A DNA stretch of 64,000 bases, from positions 243,991 through 307,990 of the forward strand of contig JAHBNG010000004.1 in the NCBI GenBank assembly GCA_019217005.1. Direction: 5' to 3'. A model generated the notes under the pieces. That model saw nothing but the letters and a program-made list of their open reading frames with translations. It had not been told where the DNA came from and did no database searches. The translations under genes and the position numbers were made by a program. Of this stretch, positions 9,184 to 19,728 are shown one piece after another. How positions within the stretch are numbered: the first letter of the stretch is position 1; each line of letters starts with the position of its first letter. This DNA is from Chloroflexi bacterium TSY (GTDB lineage: Bacteria > Chloroflexota > Anaerolineae > Caldilineales > Caldilineaceae).

Positions 9184-10986
9184 ATGACAATCTCAACCGA
9201 GTCGATTCGACACGACCCACTCTCTACTTGGCGCTATTGGTGGAAATTGATCCGCTGTAACCCAGGCGTCTACATAGCGACAACACTCTTGCGCATTGCG
9301 ATCTTTACCTTTGTCTTTCAAGGCGTCGGTCTGACCATGCGCTTCTTTTTTGATTCGTTGACGGACAGTGCGCCGCTTGGTTGGGGCCCTATGGCGTGGG
9401 TTGTGCTCACTGTCGTCATTGCCGTTGCTCAGAATACGCTCATTATGGCCGACATGTTCGTCTTCTTTAAGTGGGAGTTTGTGAGTGGAGCGGTGCTGCG
9501 CAAAAATATGCTGGAGCGTATCCTGGATCGGCCAGGGGCGCGGGCATTGCCGGGCTCCACAGGCGAGGCCATCAGTCGTTTTCGGGGTGATGTGGATGAC
9601 GTCACCAACTTTACAGTGTGGGCACTCTTTATTGTGGCACAAGGTTGCTTTGCCATCATTGCCTTGGTGATCATGGTACGGATCAATTTGCAAATTACAA
9701 CACTGGTCTTCCTCCCGCTGATCTTTGTGGTAATTGCGGCCAATCTGACTGTGTCTCGCGTGCAACGCTATCGAGAAGCCACTCGCCACGCCACCGGCAA
9801 CGTGACCGGATTTATTGGCGAGATGTTCGAAACGACTCAAGCCATCAAAGCGGCCACGGCCAAAAATTGGGTACTGGGTCATTTCGAACAATTAAACGAA
9901 AAGCGGCGCAAGAGTGCACTGCGCGACCGGCTCTTTAGCGAGTTACTGGGAGCCATTTTCCTCAACACCACAAACGTTGGCACGGGCTTGATTCTACTGA
10001 TCAGTAGCCAGGCCATGCAAGATGGCACCTTTACCGTGGGAGACTTTGCCCTCTTTGTCTTCTACTTGGGCTTTATCACCGACTTGACGGGGCAAATTGG
10101 CCGATTCTTTCCACGCCTGCGCCAAGCGGGGGTGGCCTTTGACCGCCTGAATGGTCTGTTACAAGGGGCACCACCAGAGACATTGGTTCAACAAACACCG
10201 ACCTATCTGCATGGCGAGTTGCCAACTGTGCCGAGCGTACGCAAAACCAATGAAGATGAACTGAAGACCTTCACAGCCTCGGCTCTTACCTATCATTATC
10301 CAGACAGCACAAACGGGATTTCTGATGTATCGCTTACGCTACAGCGCAACTCGTTCACTGTGGTTACAGGACGGGTTGGCTCAGGCAAAACGACGCTATT
10401 GCGAACATTGCTGGGTCTTCTACCTGCCCAGGCGGGTGAACTGCATTGGAATGGAAATCTGGTCGAATCGGCGGCAACCTTTATGGTCCCCCCGCGTGTA
10501 GCCTACACATCTCAGATTCCATTGCTCTTCAGTGAATCATTGCGCAACAATATTCTACTGGGCCTGCCCGAAGCAGAGTATGATCTCCACTACGCAATCG
10601 AGTCTGCAATCCTAACCGCTGACATTGCACAACTGGCAGACGGGTTGGAAACAAAAGTTGGTCCGCGTGGAGTGAAGCTATCCGGTGGACAAAAGCAACG
10701 TACTACGGCTGCACGCATGTTTGTCCGTGAGCCAGAGTTATTGGTCTTTGATGATCTGTCGAGCGCGCTGGATGTGGATACCGAACAGAAATTGTGGGAG
10801 GGGCTCCTTGCCAGACAATGGGCTACCTGTTTGGTGGTTTCACACCGACGAACTGCACTACAACGAGCCGATCATATTATTGTGATGAAAGACGGGCGAG
10901 TTGAGGACGAAGGAACTTTAGCTGAATTGCTTGAGCGATGTGAAGAGATGCAGCGGTTATGGGCATCAGGTGCTGAAAGTAGATAG
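9184..10986 (+). CDS. ABC exporter half-transporter with degenerate Walker B (exporter C)
   Basis: 600 residues, with the same architecture as exporter A: a membrane domain of about 320 residues, Walker A GRVGSGKTT near 397, signature LSGGQ near 499, Walker B FDDLSSALD near 521 and H-loop VVSHRR near 552. The catalytic Glu is replaced by Asp. Several blocks are almost identical to exporter A (FRGDVDDV versus FRGDADHL, GNVTGFIGEMF versus GQVTGFIGEMF), so they are duplicates. It probably pairs with exporter B or another canonical partner (inference). No obvious ribosome site before the ATG. Confidence 0.9.
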   Translation: MTISTESIRHDPLSTWRYWWKLIRCNPGVYIATTLLRIAIFTFVFQGVGLTMRFFFDSLTDSAPLGWGPMAWVVLTVVIAVAQNTLIMADMFVFFKWEFVSGAVLRKNMLERILDRPGARALPGSTGEAISRFRGDVDDVTNFTVWALFIVAQGCFAIIALVIMVRINLQITTLVFLPLIFVVIAANLTVSRVQRYREATRHATGNVTGFIGEMFETTQAIKAATAKNWVLGHFEQLNEKRRKSALRDRLFSELLGAIFLNTTNVGTGLILLISSQAMQDGTFTVGDFALFVFYLGFITDLTGQIGRFFPRLRQAGVAFDRLNGLLQGAPPETLVQQTPTYLHGELPTVPSVRKTNEDELKTFTASALTYHYPDSTNGISDVSLTLQRNSFTVVTGRVGSGKTTLLRTLLGLLPAQAGELHWNGNLVESAATFMVPPRVAYTSQIPLLFSESLRNNILLGLPEAEYDLHYAIESAILTADIAQLADGLETKVGPRGVKLSGGQKQRTTAARMFVREPELLVFDDLSSALDVDTEQKLWEGLLARQWATCLVVSHRRTALQRADHIIVMKDGRVEDEGTLAELLERCEEMQRLWASGAESR

Positions 10987-11047
10987 CTGTGGTGACAAGC
11001 TCCTGCTTTGTGAATAGATGTTTGGACAATGGGAATCCATATAAGTG

Positions 11048-11124
11048 CTTATCCAAAAAGTTCTGTGACGATGCGTTTTCTTGAGAATCTGGTTGGATTC
11101 ACAACCACTTTTCGGGTAGGTTCT
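11048..11124 (+). repeat. 77-bp CTTATCC palindromic repeat, copy 1
   Basis: Arms CTTATCCAAAAAGTTCTGTG and CACTTTTCGGGTAG are imperfect inverted repeats. The copy at 44380-44458 is a close match on the same strand, and the copies at 53895-53971 and 31883-31960 are inverted. Non-coding, upstream of the large GNAT fusion gene. Confidence 0.8.
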
Positions 11125-11180
11125 AGGACTGATGAACATTCTAAAAATAAAATGAATCCTTTTCCAAAAGAGAAATAACG

Positions 11181-14100
11181 ATGAGCGCCAATCAAAACAA
11201 CAATTATACGATCGAACACTACTCCCACGACCACGATGAAGGCCTGGCCGTGATGTGGAATGAGAGCGATGACCAGTGGCCCGGTACCCTTACCAATGGC
11301 GTCCCCATGACGGCAGAGCGTTGGGGCGACTGGATGGACAAAGAGGTTTCGCTGATGCGGCTGGTGGTTGTTCAAGACAATGGCCCGATCGTCGGCTTTG
11401 GCTCTTTATGGGACAGCACCGATCGCAAGGGTGAATCTTGTTACGTCGATCTGCTAAACGTACACCCTGAGCACCAAGGGCGCAGCCTCTGCCGCCGCAT
11501 GTTGACCCAGATCATCGACTATGCCACAGACCAGGGATATGTCCACGTCACTCTTGGTACCTGGACCTCAAATCTCAAGGCCGTTCCACTCTACAAGAAA
11601 ACCGGTTTCTACTGGCGGCCCGACACCTCGGTCTATATGGAGAACTATATCCCGGCCCTGCGCAAGATGCCTGTGCTGGTCGACTTCTTCCAACGATCTG
11701 ACTGGTACCAGGACTATGACCGTGCCCTGGAACTGATCGAGGATAATGAACGACATCCCAAAACTGGTGACATGAAGATCTATATCTATCGCTGGAAAAA
11801 CCATGCCGGAGAAACCATCGAAGCCATCATTGATCGCCAGAGTCAGCAGCTATGTGGCTTGGAGACGCCAGACTTTGCTGTCTATGCACGAGTCGATGAG
11901 ACCAAACCAGCGATGGGTCTCACCTACGACATCATCTGGTCCATCACGAATAAGCAAGCGCACCCTCTGTCGATTGATCTTGACATTGCGGGAGATGAGG
12001 GGATTCATGTTGCAACCGATTCGTCTATTGCCCTGAACTTGGGTGCCAACGAAACAAAAGAGCGACGCTCCACCTATTGTTGCTCGCCGAATGCACCCAA
12101 GATCGATCTGAGCCGCTGGCAGGCTAAACCCATGCCCGCTGTACGAGCGAAGCTTAAAATCGCTGAAACAGAACTAACGCTAGGGGTTGGTCTGCTCTAT
12201 CAAAAACCTGTGGAACTCTCTTGTCATCCAGATGTGGTGAGTGGTCTACTGGGCCAAAGTCAGACTGTTCTTGTCCAAGTACAGAACCGATTGGCAGAAC
12301 GGATTCAGGGTCAGCTCGATCTCCAAATGGATGCATCCACCGAAACCAATGTGGCTGCCAAACCAGACTCAGTAGATCCAAATTTCAGGTTTTGAGAGAG
12401 AATTCTGGCTAAACAGTTGACATAAATACAAATTTGCCGGTCGATATCTAGTTTTTGCGTTAGATTTGGGCGATTTTCAGATATGAAATAGGTTGTTTTC
12501 TGTAACCGAAATCTGAATAAATGACTCCAAAATCCCTGCAATCTCGACTGAAAATCGCCAAAAACGCCAAATTTGGATCTACTGAGACTGGCAGAGCCAA
12601 CCATTTACAGTCGAGCCAGAGGGCTTTATGAGTGTTCCCCTTAAGTTAAGGGCCGACCATCTTGATTCGGGCAACGTGCACATTCGGGCTGCATTTGCGC
12701 ACAAGGACCAATCGATCCAAACACCTCCCGTCACGCTACCTTATCTTGTCCGAACGATTGGTGGTGTTGCAGCGGTAGAAAGTATGCAGGACCAGGACGA
12801 TCGGCGGGTTTTGATCGAAAATGATTTTTTCCGCGTGACCGTTGCCCACAAAGGCGGCGACATGCGTATCCGCAGCAAGGCTGGCTGGACTCACAATATG
12901 TACCTCAATGAGACGATCGGACCTGCCTTCTTTCCTAGAGAGTTTGGAAAAAAGAGTTTTGACTTGACTTTCACGCAAAACGGCTCTACGGTGGCCGTCA
13001 TCACGACCATCGTTTCTGAGAATTTTCCTGGGTTGGAGATGCGTCGTGACGTGATCATCACTGCCGCCCCTGTCATTCAAGTAGGGTATCGACTGCGGCA
13101 CACGGGCAGTGCCGATGCAGCATCGCATACCTGCCAGATTATGACCTACAACCGATTGCTCAACTTGGGCGTAACCGATGGACTCTCTACCATCCCGCTC
13201 GAAAACCGAATGACCCAAAGCTTGGCCACATCCATGCCGTCCGTGGATGACGACTTTCCGCAAAAACCCGATGGTGTGGGTGAAGAATGGGCTGCCTACA
13301 GTTCTGACGGGCAGGCCCATGGACTCATCTGGTCACCTACCGTTGCGGAACATGAGTGGAAACGTTGGGGATTTTCGTTATACTCAGCCGAACAAACCCT
13401 CGCACCGCAACAGGCAAAGACATTGGATCCATTCTACCTCTATTGCGGTCCCGGTGACTGGCGCGACATACGCCGCATTTGGCAGAGCATAAGGGGCGAT
13501 CAGGCTACACCGCGCAACTTAAGAGAGTTTGACAATTGTGCGATGCCCACCGCCGCGCCGCCCCATCGCGTCCGACTATTGCCAGACCCACTGATTACGC
13601 TTGCGGATGAGGTAGAAGCCACGCTCCACGCGGAGAATGTCCGTCCTGTTAAGCTGAATGGTTCAATTACGCTGGAACTACCCGATGGATGGTCATCTGA
13701 CGTTGCCGATATGAACGGTTTAAGGATTGATGTTTCAGATCTAGCCACTAAAAATGAGCTGACCCGGGCCATTAAGCTCACTGCACCAAGCCGTGTCGGC
13801 GCATCCGTGGGTCAGCTCCGACTCAGCACGCAGATCGCAAACGAAACCACACCGATCGCCCTGCTGCGGCTGGGCGACGCGACTCGCCAAGTCACCTTGA
13901 GCGAGCAGACAACCGCGGATCACCAGCTGTGGCAGGTCGCCAATGGTCACATGGTTTACACGGTTGCGCCCAGCTTCCACGCTGGCATTGTCGAGTGGCG
14001 CAAACAAACCAACGATGTCAATCATCTTCACACCTCCTTTCCAGATGAAGGTGATTTTGAGTGGATGAAACCTTGGTTTGGGGGCGTTCGCCCTACGCTT

Positions 14101-14709
14101 AGCTGCACGGACAGCAACTGGCCTGGCAAGCTCCATGAAGTGAACTTCACCACTTCAGCAATCGATGCAATTGATCAACAGAATCTACCGTGGCAAGGCG
14201 TGCGTCTGGATGGCAAACCAGTTGAAGAGTCGACCCAAGGAATTCGTATCCAGTTGGACTATCTAACTCTGCCCGGTAGCAATGTGTTAAAACTGGTGTT
14301 TCGTGTGATCAACAATACGCCTGTTTATCGGAAGGCGGAATTAGCATGGCCTGGATTTGGTATCTATTGCCAGACCGACGGCAATGTTGCCAACGGCACG
14401 CTCCACGCAGATAGTCCATACGTTGGCGAAATTCAGCGCAAGCGCAGTGAGCAGAACACGGACTTTGTAGTCGACAATTGGGCTGCGGTCGAGAATCCGG
14501 AGACCGGGCGCGCCATTGTCGTCGTCTCAGGTGAGCGTGCCCACCAGCTCGAAATCAACGATGCTGACAAGAAAGGCGGTCACTTTTATGTGGGCCACGG
14601 CCAGGATCTGCCACCCAATGGCCAGCACGAGATGGTGACCTATCTAGCACTGACCGAGTCTGTTGAAGAGGCCAAGCGGTATGCGGTGCTAACAGCACCG
14701 GGCAACTAA
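11181..14709 (+). pseudogene. GNAT acetyltransferase fused to a large beta-rich region, split by the 215-bp repeat
   Basis: The 5' part encodes a GNAT domain at residues 5-155: VDLLNVHPEHQGRSLCRRML is the acetyl-CoA loop and TWTSNLKAVPLYKKTGF the following helix. An unassigned region follows. It stops inside the 215-bp element at 12395. Removing element 12370-12584 and one AGACT joins codons up to 12369 in frame with 12590-14709, giving 1102 residues. The 3' part alone could start at ATG 12628 (693 residues). It is rich in predicted beta strands and resembles carbohydrate-active or mutarotase-like sandwiches only loosely; I do not assign it. The gene begins with an AAAGAGA ribosome site. The intact form would be an unusually large GNAT fusion. 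Confidence 0.8.
12370..12584 (+). repeat. 215-bp inverted-repeat element, copy 2
   Basis: Ends CAGTAGATCC and GGATCTACTG, 215 bp, flanked by AGACT at 12365-12369 and 12585-12589. It is almost identical to copies 1 and 4. It interrupts the GNAT fusion gene. Confidence 0.95.
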
Positions 14710-14802
14710 GATCAAAAAGAAACATAATAGTCACATCATTTAAACTTCGTACTTTCGTCCGCAATTCTGCAGAGTCAGTAGATCCAATTTTCTGCGGAGG
14801 AG

Positions 14803-14956
14803 GCGTTCTCTATTACACGCAGTAGACATAATCCTGCATTTCTCAGTCAAAACAGACTCGAGCGTGCCAAATGGTCCGAGATTCTCTACTGCGTCTTTTT
14901 TCGCCATTTGAACGCTCTACCTCTGAGAAATCCTACTGCGTGTAATAGAGAACGCC
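14803..14956. repeat. 154-bp element with 24-bp perfect terminal inverted repeats
   Basis: Left end GGCGTTCTCTATTACACGCA (continuing GTAG) at 14803-14826 and its exact reverse complement at 14933-14956. The inner arms also pair weakly (ATTTCTCAG versus CTGAGAAAT). No coding capacity. It lies just before the IS630/ISAzo13-like element, and GAGAACGC recurs right after that IS at 16289. A degenerate left end of the 215-bp family (CAGTAGATCCAA) sits at 14776. Confidence 0.8.
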
Positions 14957-14982
14957 GGGTCTGGTCGAGCAGAGCCGGCGTA

Positions 14983-16286
14983 AGGCCAATCCAAAAAATA
15001 AAATATACGCGAGAAGGTGTTAAACTAGCTCTCCAAAAGGAGCAAAAATGACAATCTCGCCAGAAATGGTTGAAGTCTTGAAAGAGACGAAGGCCATGTT
15101 AAGTGGATACGAAAGAAGGCACTTCATGGCCCAAACGGTCAAAACGATATGCGAAGGGAGTCCGACGAAAGCAGAACGAGAGTTGGGCTGGAATCGGGCG
15201 ACGATAGCCAAAGCCCTGGAAGAACTAGAAGGCGGCTTCTGTTATGTCGACCAAAGCCACCGACGTGGTCGCAAAAAAGCCGAAGACCATATCCCCACTT
15301 TACTGGCCGATATGGTTGAAATCGCCGATCAATTCAGCCAGACCGATCCCACCTTTCGACCCCCCCAATTGTACACTCGACTAACCGCCGCCGAAATGCG
15401 TACCCAGCTCATCGAGCAGAAAGGATACACAGATGAGGAATTGCCTGGCGAAGAGGCCATCCGCTTGAAGCTCAATGAGTTAGGCTATGGCTCAAACCGG
15501 GTCAAAAAAAGTCAACCAGTGAAAAAAGATCCCAGAGACCGATGCGATCTTTGATAGAATTCATCAGATCAATCAAGAAGCGGATGCAGACGAGACGGTT
15601 CTGCGCCTCTCTTGGGATGCCAAAGCGACGATTTTACTTGACCGTTTCTCGAGAGAAGGGATAAGTCGAGTGGTTGTCAAAGCGCTCGATCATGACTTTC
15701 AAGATAAGAAGACCGAGAAAGTCACTCCTTTTGGCATTTACCTCCCTTCAACCAAGGAACTCTTTCTTTACTTGACTCAGTCGAAAGTGACGAGTGACTT
15801 TATTGTCGACTGCCTGATTGATTTTTGGGAAAGCGTACGTGAACACTTTCCTCACGTCAAGACCCTCGTGATCAATCAGGACAATGGTCCCGAAAATCAT
15901 ACCCGTCGGACTCAGTTTATGTATCGTCTCACTCAGTTTGTTGAGCACTATCGTCTCTCTATTCAGCTCGCCTGCTACCCTCCTTATCACAGTAAATACA
16001 ACCCCATCGAACGGGTTTGGGGCCATCTTGAAAAACACTGGAACGGTTCTCTTCTCGATTCTCTTGAGACCGTTCTCAATTTTGCCCGTTCTTTTCGCTT
16101 TAACCAACTACAACCCTTCGTTCACCTGAATTCCACTCTTTATGAGACCGGCGTCAAACTCACTCAGAAAGAGATGGACCGTTTGGCACAACGCTTCCAA
16201 CGTTTACCTGGTTTAGAAAAATGGTTTGTCCTTATTCCCCCTCTCCATTCTCTCGTTCGCGTATAATTATTTTTTTGGTTTAGCCT
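14983..16286 (+). mobile_element. IS630/ISAzo13-like insertion sequence, 1304 bp
   Basis: Terminal inverted repeats AGGCCAATCCAAAAAATAAA and the reverse complement of ATTTTTTTGGTTTAGCCT match with few differences. TA is duplicated at 14981-14982 and 16287-16288, the classic target of the IS630 supergroup. It encodes one transposase split by a frame change. Confidence 0.9.
15048..16266 (+). pseudogene. IS630/ISAzo13-like transposase, +1 frame break at an A6 run
   Basis: The first frame (15048-15554) holds the DNA-binding part, with ELGWNRATIAKALEELEGG as the helix-turn-helix. The second frame (to 16266) holds the DDE catalytic part, with NQDNGPEN and YPPYHSKYNPIERVWGHLEK. The frames meet at GTGAAAAAAGATCC: the natural sequence QPVKK-IPETDAIFDR requires reading one A fewer in the run 15532-15537. 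With that change the gene is 405 residues and full length. This may be programmed frameshifting, transcript slippage or a real mutation. The start has AAAAGGAG seven to ten bases upstream. Confidence 0.85.
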
Positions 16287-16391
16287 TAGAGAACGCTATC
16301 TCCTCGATCTATCGGCAAATTTTGGATCGACTGACAAATACTGGGAAAGTACGGAGTTTAAGTGACTTCTATTCTATAAGGAAAAACAAAG

Positions 16392-17369
16392 ATGACAAAC
16401 TTAAACATACGACCATTTGAACCGACCGATGCAGAATACGAGGCGGTCGTGGACCTTGTCAACCGAGTCTGGCCCGACGATCCAAGCAGCGTGGAACATT
16501 GGAGAGACAGCGACAGCAAGCGCAATCCCAATTACCTGTTTCAGCGCTTTGTTTGTGAAGTACCGAGTGAGAATGGGGCATCCAAGATTGCGGCAGTTGG
16601 TGCCTGTTGGGAGTCGGCGTGGGCCTATAAGCCGGGTAAGTATGGCCTTGATTTTGACGTGGCACCAGATTGTGAAGGGCAGGGCCTGGATGAACCAATG
16701 TACAGTTACATCACCCAATTCCTCGCGACGCGCGAGCCAGCACCGGTTGAACTAAAGACCCACGTTCGCGAAGATAAAGTGGATCGGGTTACTTTTTTTG
16801 CCCAACAGAACTTTCAGCAGACCATGCGCGAGCCAGATTCTCAATTAAATGTCGGGGCATTTGACTTTGCCCCCTTTGATGGTGTCATTGACCAGGTCAC
16901 CGGGTCAGGATTCAAGATTGAGACAATCGCTGACCTACAGAAATGGGATGAGAACTGGATGCAAAAAGTATACGATTTAGAGAATGCCATCGATGAAGAT
17001 GTGCCCGATACCGACGACCCCACACCTCAACCGCTGGAAGAGTATGCGAAGCGATTCGATCGTTCGAATATCCGCCCCGATGCCTGGTTTATCGCCCTGG
17101 ATGGCGATCAATATGTCGGTATGAGTACGCTCTGGCCCAGTACTGTACTCAAAGACAAACTCTATGTAGGCGTCACTGGCGTCTTGCGCAGCCACCGCCG
17201 GCGGCGCATTGCGCTGGCGCTCAAGCTCAAGACTGTCGAATTTGCCAAAGCATACGGTGCCAAGATCATTGAGACTGGCAACGAAGAGAATAATCCGATG
17301 TACGAGCTGAACATGAAGCTGGGCTTTAAACCGATTCCAGCATGGCTGACGCTGGAAAAGAAATATTGA
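16392..17369 (+). CDS. GNAT-type N-acetyltransferase, tandem-domain paralogue 3
   Basis: 325 residues. The C-terminal core has VGVTGVLRSHRRRRIALALK and TGNEENNPMYELNMKLGF, nearly the same as the paralogue at 2092-3153. The N-terminal half (VNRVWPDDPSSVEHWRDSD) is a second GNAT-like domain shared with paralogue 2. AAGGA precedes the ATG by about ten bases. It is followed ten bases later by another GNAT gene, so the two are probably one operon. The IS630/ISAzo13-like element sits just upstream and may have separated it from its former promoter or neighbours. Substrate unknown. Confidence 0.88.
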   Translation: MTNLNIRPFEPTDAEYEAVVDLVNRVWPDDPSSVEHWRDSDSKRNPNYLFQRFVCEVPSENGASKIAAVGACWESAWAYKPGKYGLDFDVAPDCEGQGLDEPMYSYITQFLATREPAPVELKTHVREDKVDRVTFFAQQNFQQTMREPDSQLNVGAFDFAPFDGVIDQVTGSGFKIETIADLQKWDENWMQKVYDLENAIDEDVPDTDDPTPQPLEEYAKRFDRSNIRPDAWFIALDGDQYVGMSTLWPSTVLKDKLYVGVTGVLRSHRRRRIALALKLKTVEFAKAYGAKIIETGNEENNPMYELNMKLGFKPIPAWLTLEKKY

Positions 17370-17379
17370 GGCTATTAAT

Positions 17380-17964
17380 ATGCCTACAAAGATCCAAATT
17401 CGTCTATATCGAGCAGCTGACTTACCAGGGGTAGATGCCCTGGAAGCACGTGTCAAACCGTATCGCCCCGAAGATCAAACCGAAGTCCAAGCAATGTTTG
17501 CCCGAGCTGCCGAGGCAGAGCGCCAACGTGATCCGGCTTGGCTGGCACAACAGCCTCATCATCCAGCTAGTCCAGAGAGCTATGTTGCATTCTGGGTGGC
17601 CGAACAGAGCATAGGAGAAGATGAAGCCGTCATTGTAGGCACAGTCGCTGTGCAGCACTTTCGCGCTGGCGAGGAGATGGCACCAACCCATCCGCTTGCA
17701 CAGACGTGGGATAGCCGTCAGGACGTCATTGAGTTGCGCCGTGTACGCGTCGACCCAGAAGTACGAGGGCAAGGGGTTGGTAGGCAACTCTGCCAGGCGG
17801 CAATCGATTGGGCGCGGACGAAACACTACACACTCTTTGTGGTCAATTCAACGACACCTCAGGTGCCAGCTTTACGACTCTATCGCAACCTGGGGTTTCA
17901 GGATACAACGAAGTCGTTTATCGGGCAGTATGAATTACAGTGGTTGACGTTGGACCTTATTTGA
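17380..17964 (+). CDS. GNAT acetyltransferase
   Basis: 194 residues, single domain. ELRRVRVDPEVRGQGVGRQL is the strand-4 and acetyl-CoA loop (R-G-Q-G-V-G), and VNSTTPQVPALRLYRNLGF the helix-5 region. The N-terminal 90 residues include a charged helix (FARAAEAERQRDPAW). GAGG lies nine bases before the ATG, and the gene follows the previous GNAT after ten bases, so they are likely co-translated. Substrate unknown. Confidence 0.88.
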   Translation: MPTKIQIRLYRAADLPGVDALEARVKPYRPEDQTEVQAMFARAAEAERQRDPAWLAQQPHHPASPESYVAFWVAEQSIGEDEAVIVGTVAVQHFRAGEEMAPTHPLAQTWDSRQDVIELRRVRVDPEVRGQGVGRQLCQAAIDWARTKHYTLFVVNSTTPQVPALRLYRNLGFQDTTKSFIGQYELQWLTLDLI

Positions 17965-17999
17965 AGTACCGAGTTCGAATCGGCTTGTAGAGGGACAAT

Positions 18000-19016
18000 A
18001 TGGCATCCAATGAGCGAGAAGAATTAGCCAAGCAATCTGCGATAGCGATTGAAGATTTTATTCGTCAACATCCTGAATATTCTGTTGATGATGAGCAACC
18101 AAAGTACCGAGGCGGGACCAATCTGGTTACATTTGGTCACTGCGGGCAGAAACCCATTGTCTTCAAGTATTTCATCAGAACCTACCGCTGGGTGCACGAA
18201 TATTTTTGTCTGCGCCACTTTGCCAAAACGGGTCATGTCCCTGAGATCCTAGCCGTTGTACCAGAGCGGATGGTTGTGATGAGTTGTTTTCCTAGCTCGG
18301 GTCTAGAGACAGAAGTGTTAAACAAGATAGAGCGAGAACAGGTCAGCCGCGAGATCGGTCAAGCCGTGGCTGACCTAGTCCAATGGCCCCTGCCAAAGGT
18401 AGAAGAGAGACCGACTGACCTATCCGAGTTCGAGCGATTTTCATGGCGGAGCGATATTGGTGAAATCCTTGGAGACAGTCTCAGGCGCTGTCGCCGTATA
18501 CAAGAGCTTTATCCAGCTTACCAAGCACCCTTTTTCTCGGAATCATTCGCCCTGGCTGAACAGTGCATCGATTTCATTGACCAGCAGCCGCGTATCCTCT
18601 TTCATGAGGACATGCCAAACTTAAGCGTTCATGAGGCGCACTTTCAGGGGTTTTATGATCTGGAAATGGTCCGCGTCGGCACGGAGGCTCTGCAGCTTGG
18701 CGTAGCGGTTCACTTATGCAGACCACACTGGGTAGAGGAACCTTGGTTGGATTGGCACAATTTTCTTATCGGATATCAGAGCAGAACGGGACGTACAGTC
18801 AACAAAGATGACCAGCTAGCGATTTTGGCAATGAGCCACTTTTACTACCACTTGCGCCTCTGTCGATGGGGAGAGTGGGACGGGAATCCAATGCAAACGC
18901 ACCACCTTGAGTTTGCCATGAATATGGCAGACCATTTTTTCGTCCAAATGAGAGAAACCTGCTATGCCTTGCAAGAGTGGGTTGATCTGAACAAATGGTT
19001 CCCTAGCTTGACCTAA
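18000..19016 (+). CDS. APH-like phosphotransferase
   Basis: 338 residues with a protein-kinase-like fold of the aminoglycoside phosphotransferase/choline kinase group. The catalytic loop reads FHEDMPNLSVHE near residues 201-212 (His-x-Asp with a following Asn) and the metal-binding Asp lies in GFYDLEMVRVG. The loop departs from the usual HGD-x-x-x-x-N spacing, so the exact substrate class is uncertain. GAGGGA lies right before the ATG. It follows two GNAT genes. Antibiotic or small-molecule phosphorylation is possible but not shown. Confidence 0.72.
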   Translation: MASNEREELAKQSAIAIEDFIRQHPEYSVDDEQPKYRGGTNLVTFGHCGQKPIVFKYFIRTYRWVHEYFCLRHFAKTGHVPEILAVVPERMVVMSCFPSSGLETEVLNKIEREQVSREIGQAVADLVQWPLPKVEERPTDLSEFERFSWRSDIGEILGDSLRRCRRIQELYPAYQAPFFSESFALAEQCIDFIDQQPRILFHEDMPNLSVHEAHFQGFYDLEMVRVGTEALQLGVAVHLCRPHWVEEPWLDWHNFLIGYQSRTGRTVNKDDQLAILAMSHFYYHLRLCRWGEWDGNPMQTHHLEFAMNMADHFFVQMRETCYALQEWVDLNKWFPSLT

Positions 19017-19197
19017 TAGAGACGCCACTTAAACTTCGGACAAACGATTACTATTCTTCTTTCCCCTTCATCAACTAGGAGCATGCTTGTATCTGCTGAT
19101 TGCTGGACAACGGCAGACATGTAGAAAGGATTGCCCTCGGAAATTTCTATTAAAGCTATTGTATGTTCTACAAACTCACCTGTCAAAATGCGGAATT

Positions 19198-19728
19198 TTA
19201 TGGGTTTATCCGACTACAAATTCTGTATGTATCCCATACGATCTGTTTCTCAAAGAGCCTACAATAATATCCATCTCCTTCAATTGCTTCTAGCATCGTA
19301 AATCCTTCATCCTGGTAGTAAGACTTTAAGAAGTCGTTTCCATCCCAACAATCTAGCCTAATAGCGGATTTTCCTTGTTTCGTACCAAACCGAATGCAAG
19401 CTTGAATAATTTGGCTTCCAACTCCTTGTCCTGCTACAGATCGTGCAACAGCTAGCTTATTCAGCGCAAGAATATTTGGAACATCTGGCCACTCCTGCGG
19501 TAAAACTTCCGACAGGATGCAACCACCGCACAACACCTCATTTTGATAAGCAAGAATGAGACAGCCATTTTCAACCAAGTTGATAAGTTGTTCCCGCTCC
19601 TCACGGTGGGCGCCGGGTTTCCACTGTTTGACGCCTTTGGCCCAAAGCCATTCACCAACTTGCTCTAAGAGCGTGACAAATTCATCGAGCGATTGCGTCG
19701 TGGCCTCTACGATCCTAATTTCGCTCAT
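19198..19728 (-). CDS. GNAT acetyltransferase
   Basis: 176 residues on the opposite strand to its neighbours. LALNKLAVARSVAGQGVGSQ is the acetyl-CoA loop and RLDCWDGNDFLKSYYQDEGF the following strand and helix. The N-terminal EWLWAKGVKQWKPG is typical of small-molecule GNATs. It ends at 19198. The spaces on either side (19017-19197 and 19729-20008) hold no gene that I can support. Confidence 0.88.
   Translation of the reverse strand: MSEIRIVEATTQSLDEFVTLLEQVGEWLWAKGVKQWKPGAHREEREQLINLVENGCLILAYQNEVLCGGCILSEVLPQEWPDVPNILALNKLAVARSVAGQGVGSQIIQACIRFGTKQGKSAIRLDCWDGNDFLKSYYQDEGFTMLEAIEGDGYYCRLFEKQIVWDTYRICSRINP

Noticed and set aside
12736..13320. 194-codon minus-strand open frame
   Set aside because: It lies antisense to the GNAT fusion gene and no recognisable motif is present.
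14771..14800. Possible fifth copy of the 215-bp element
   Set aside because: Only the left 12-14 bases match (CAGTAGATCCAA). No right end or duplication is present, so it is at best a relic.
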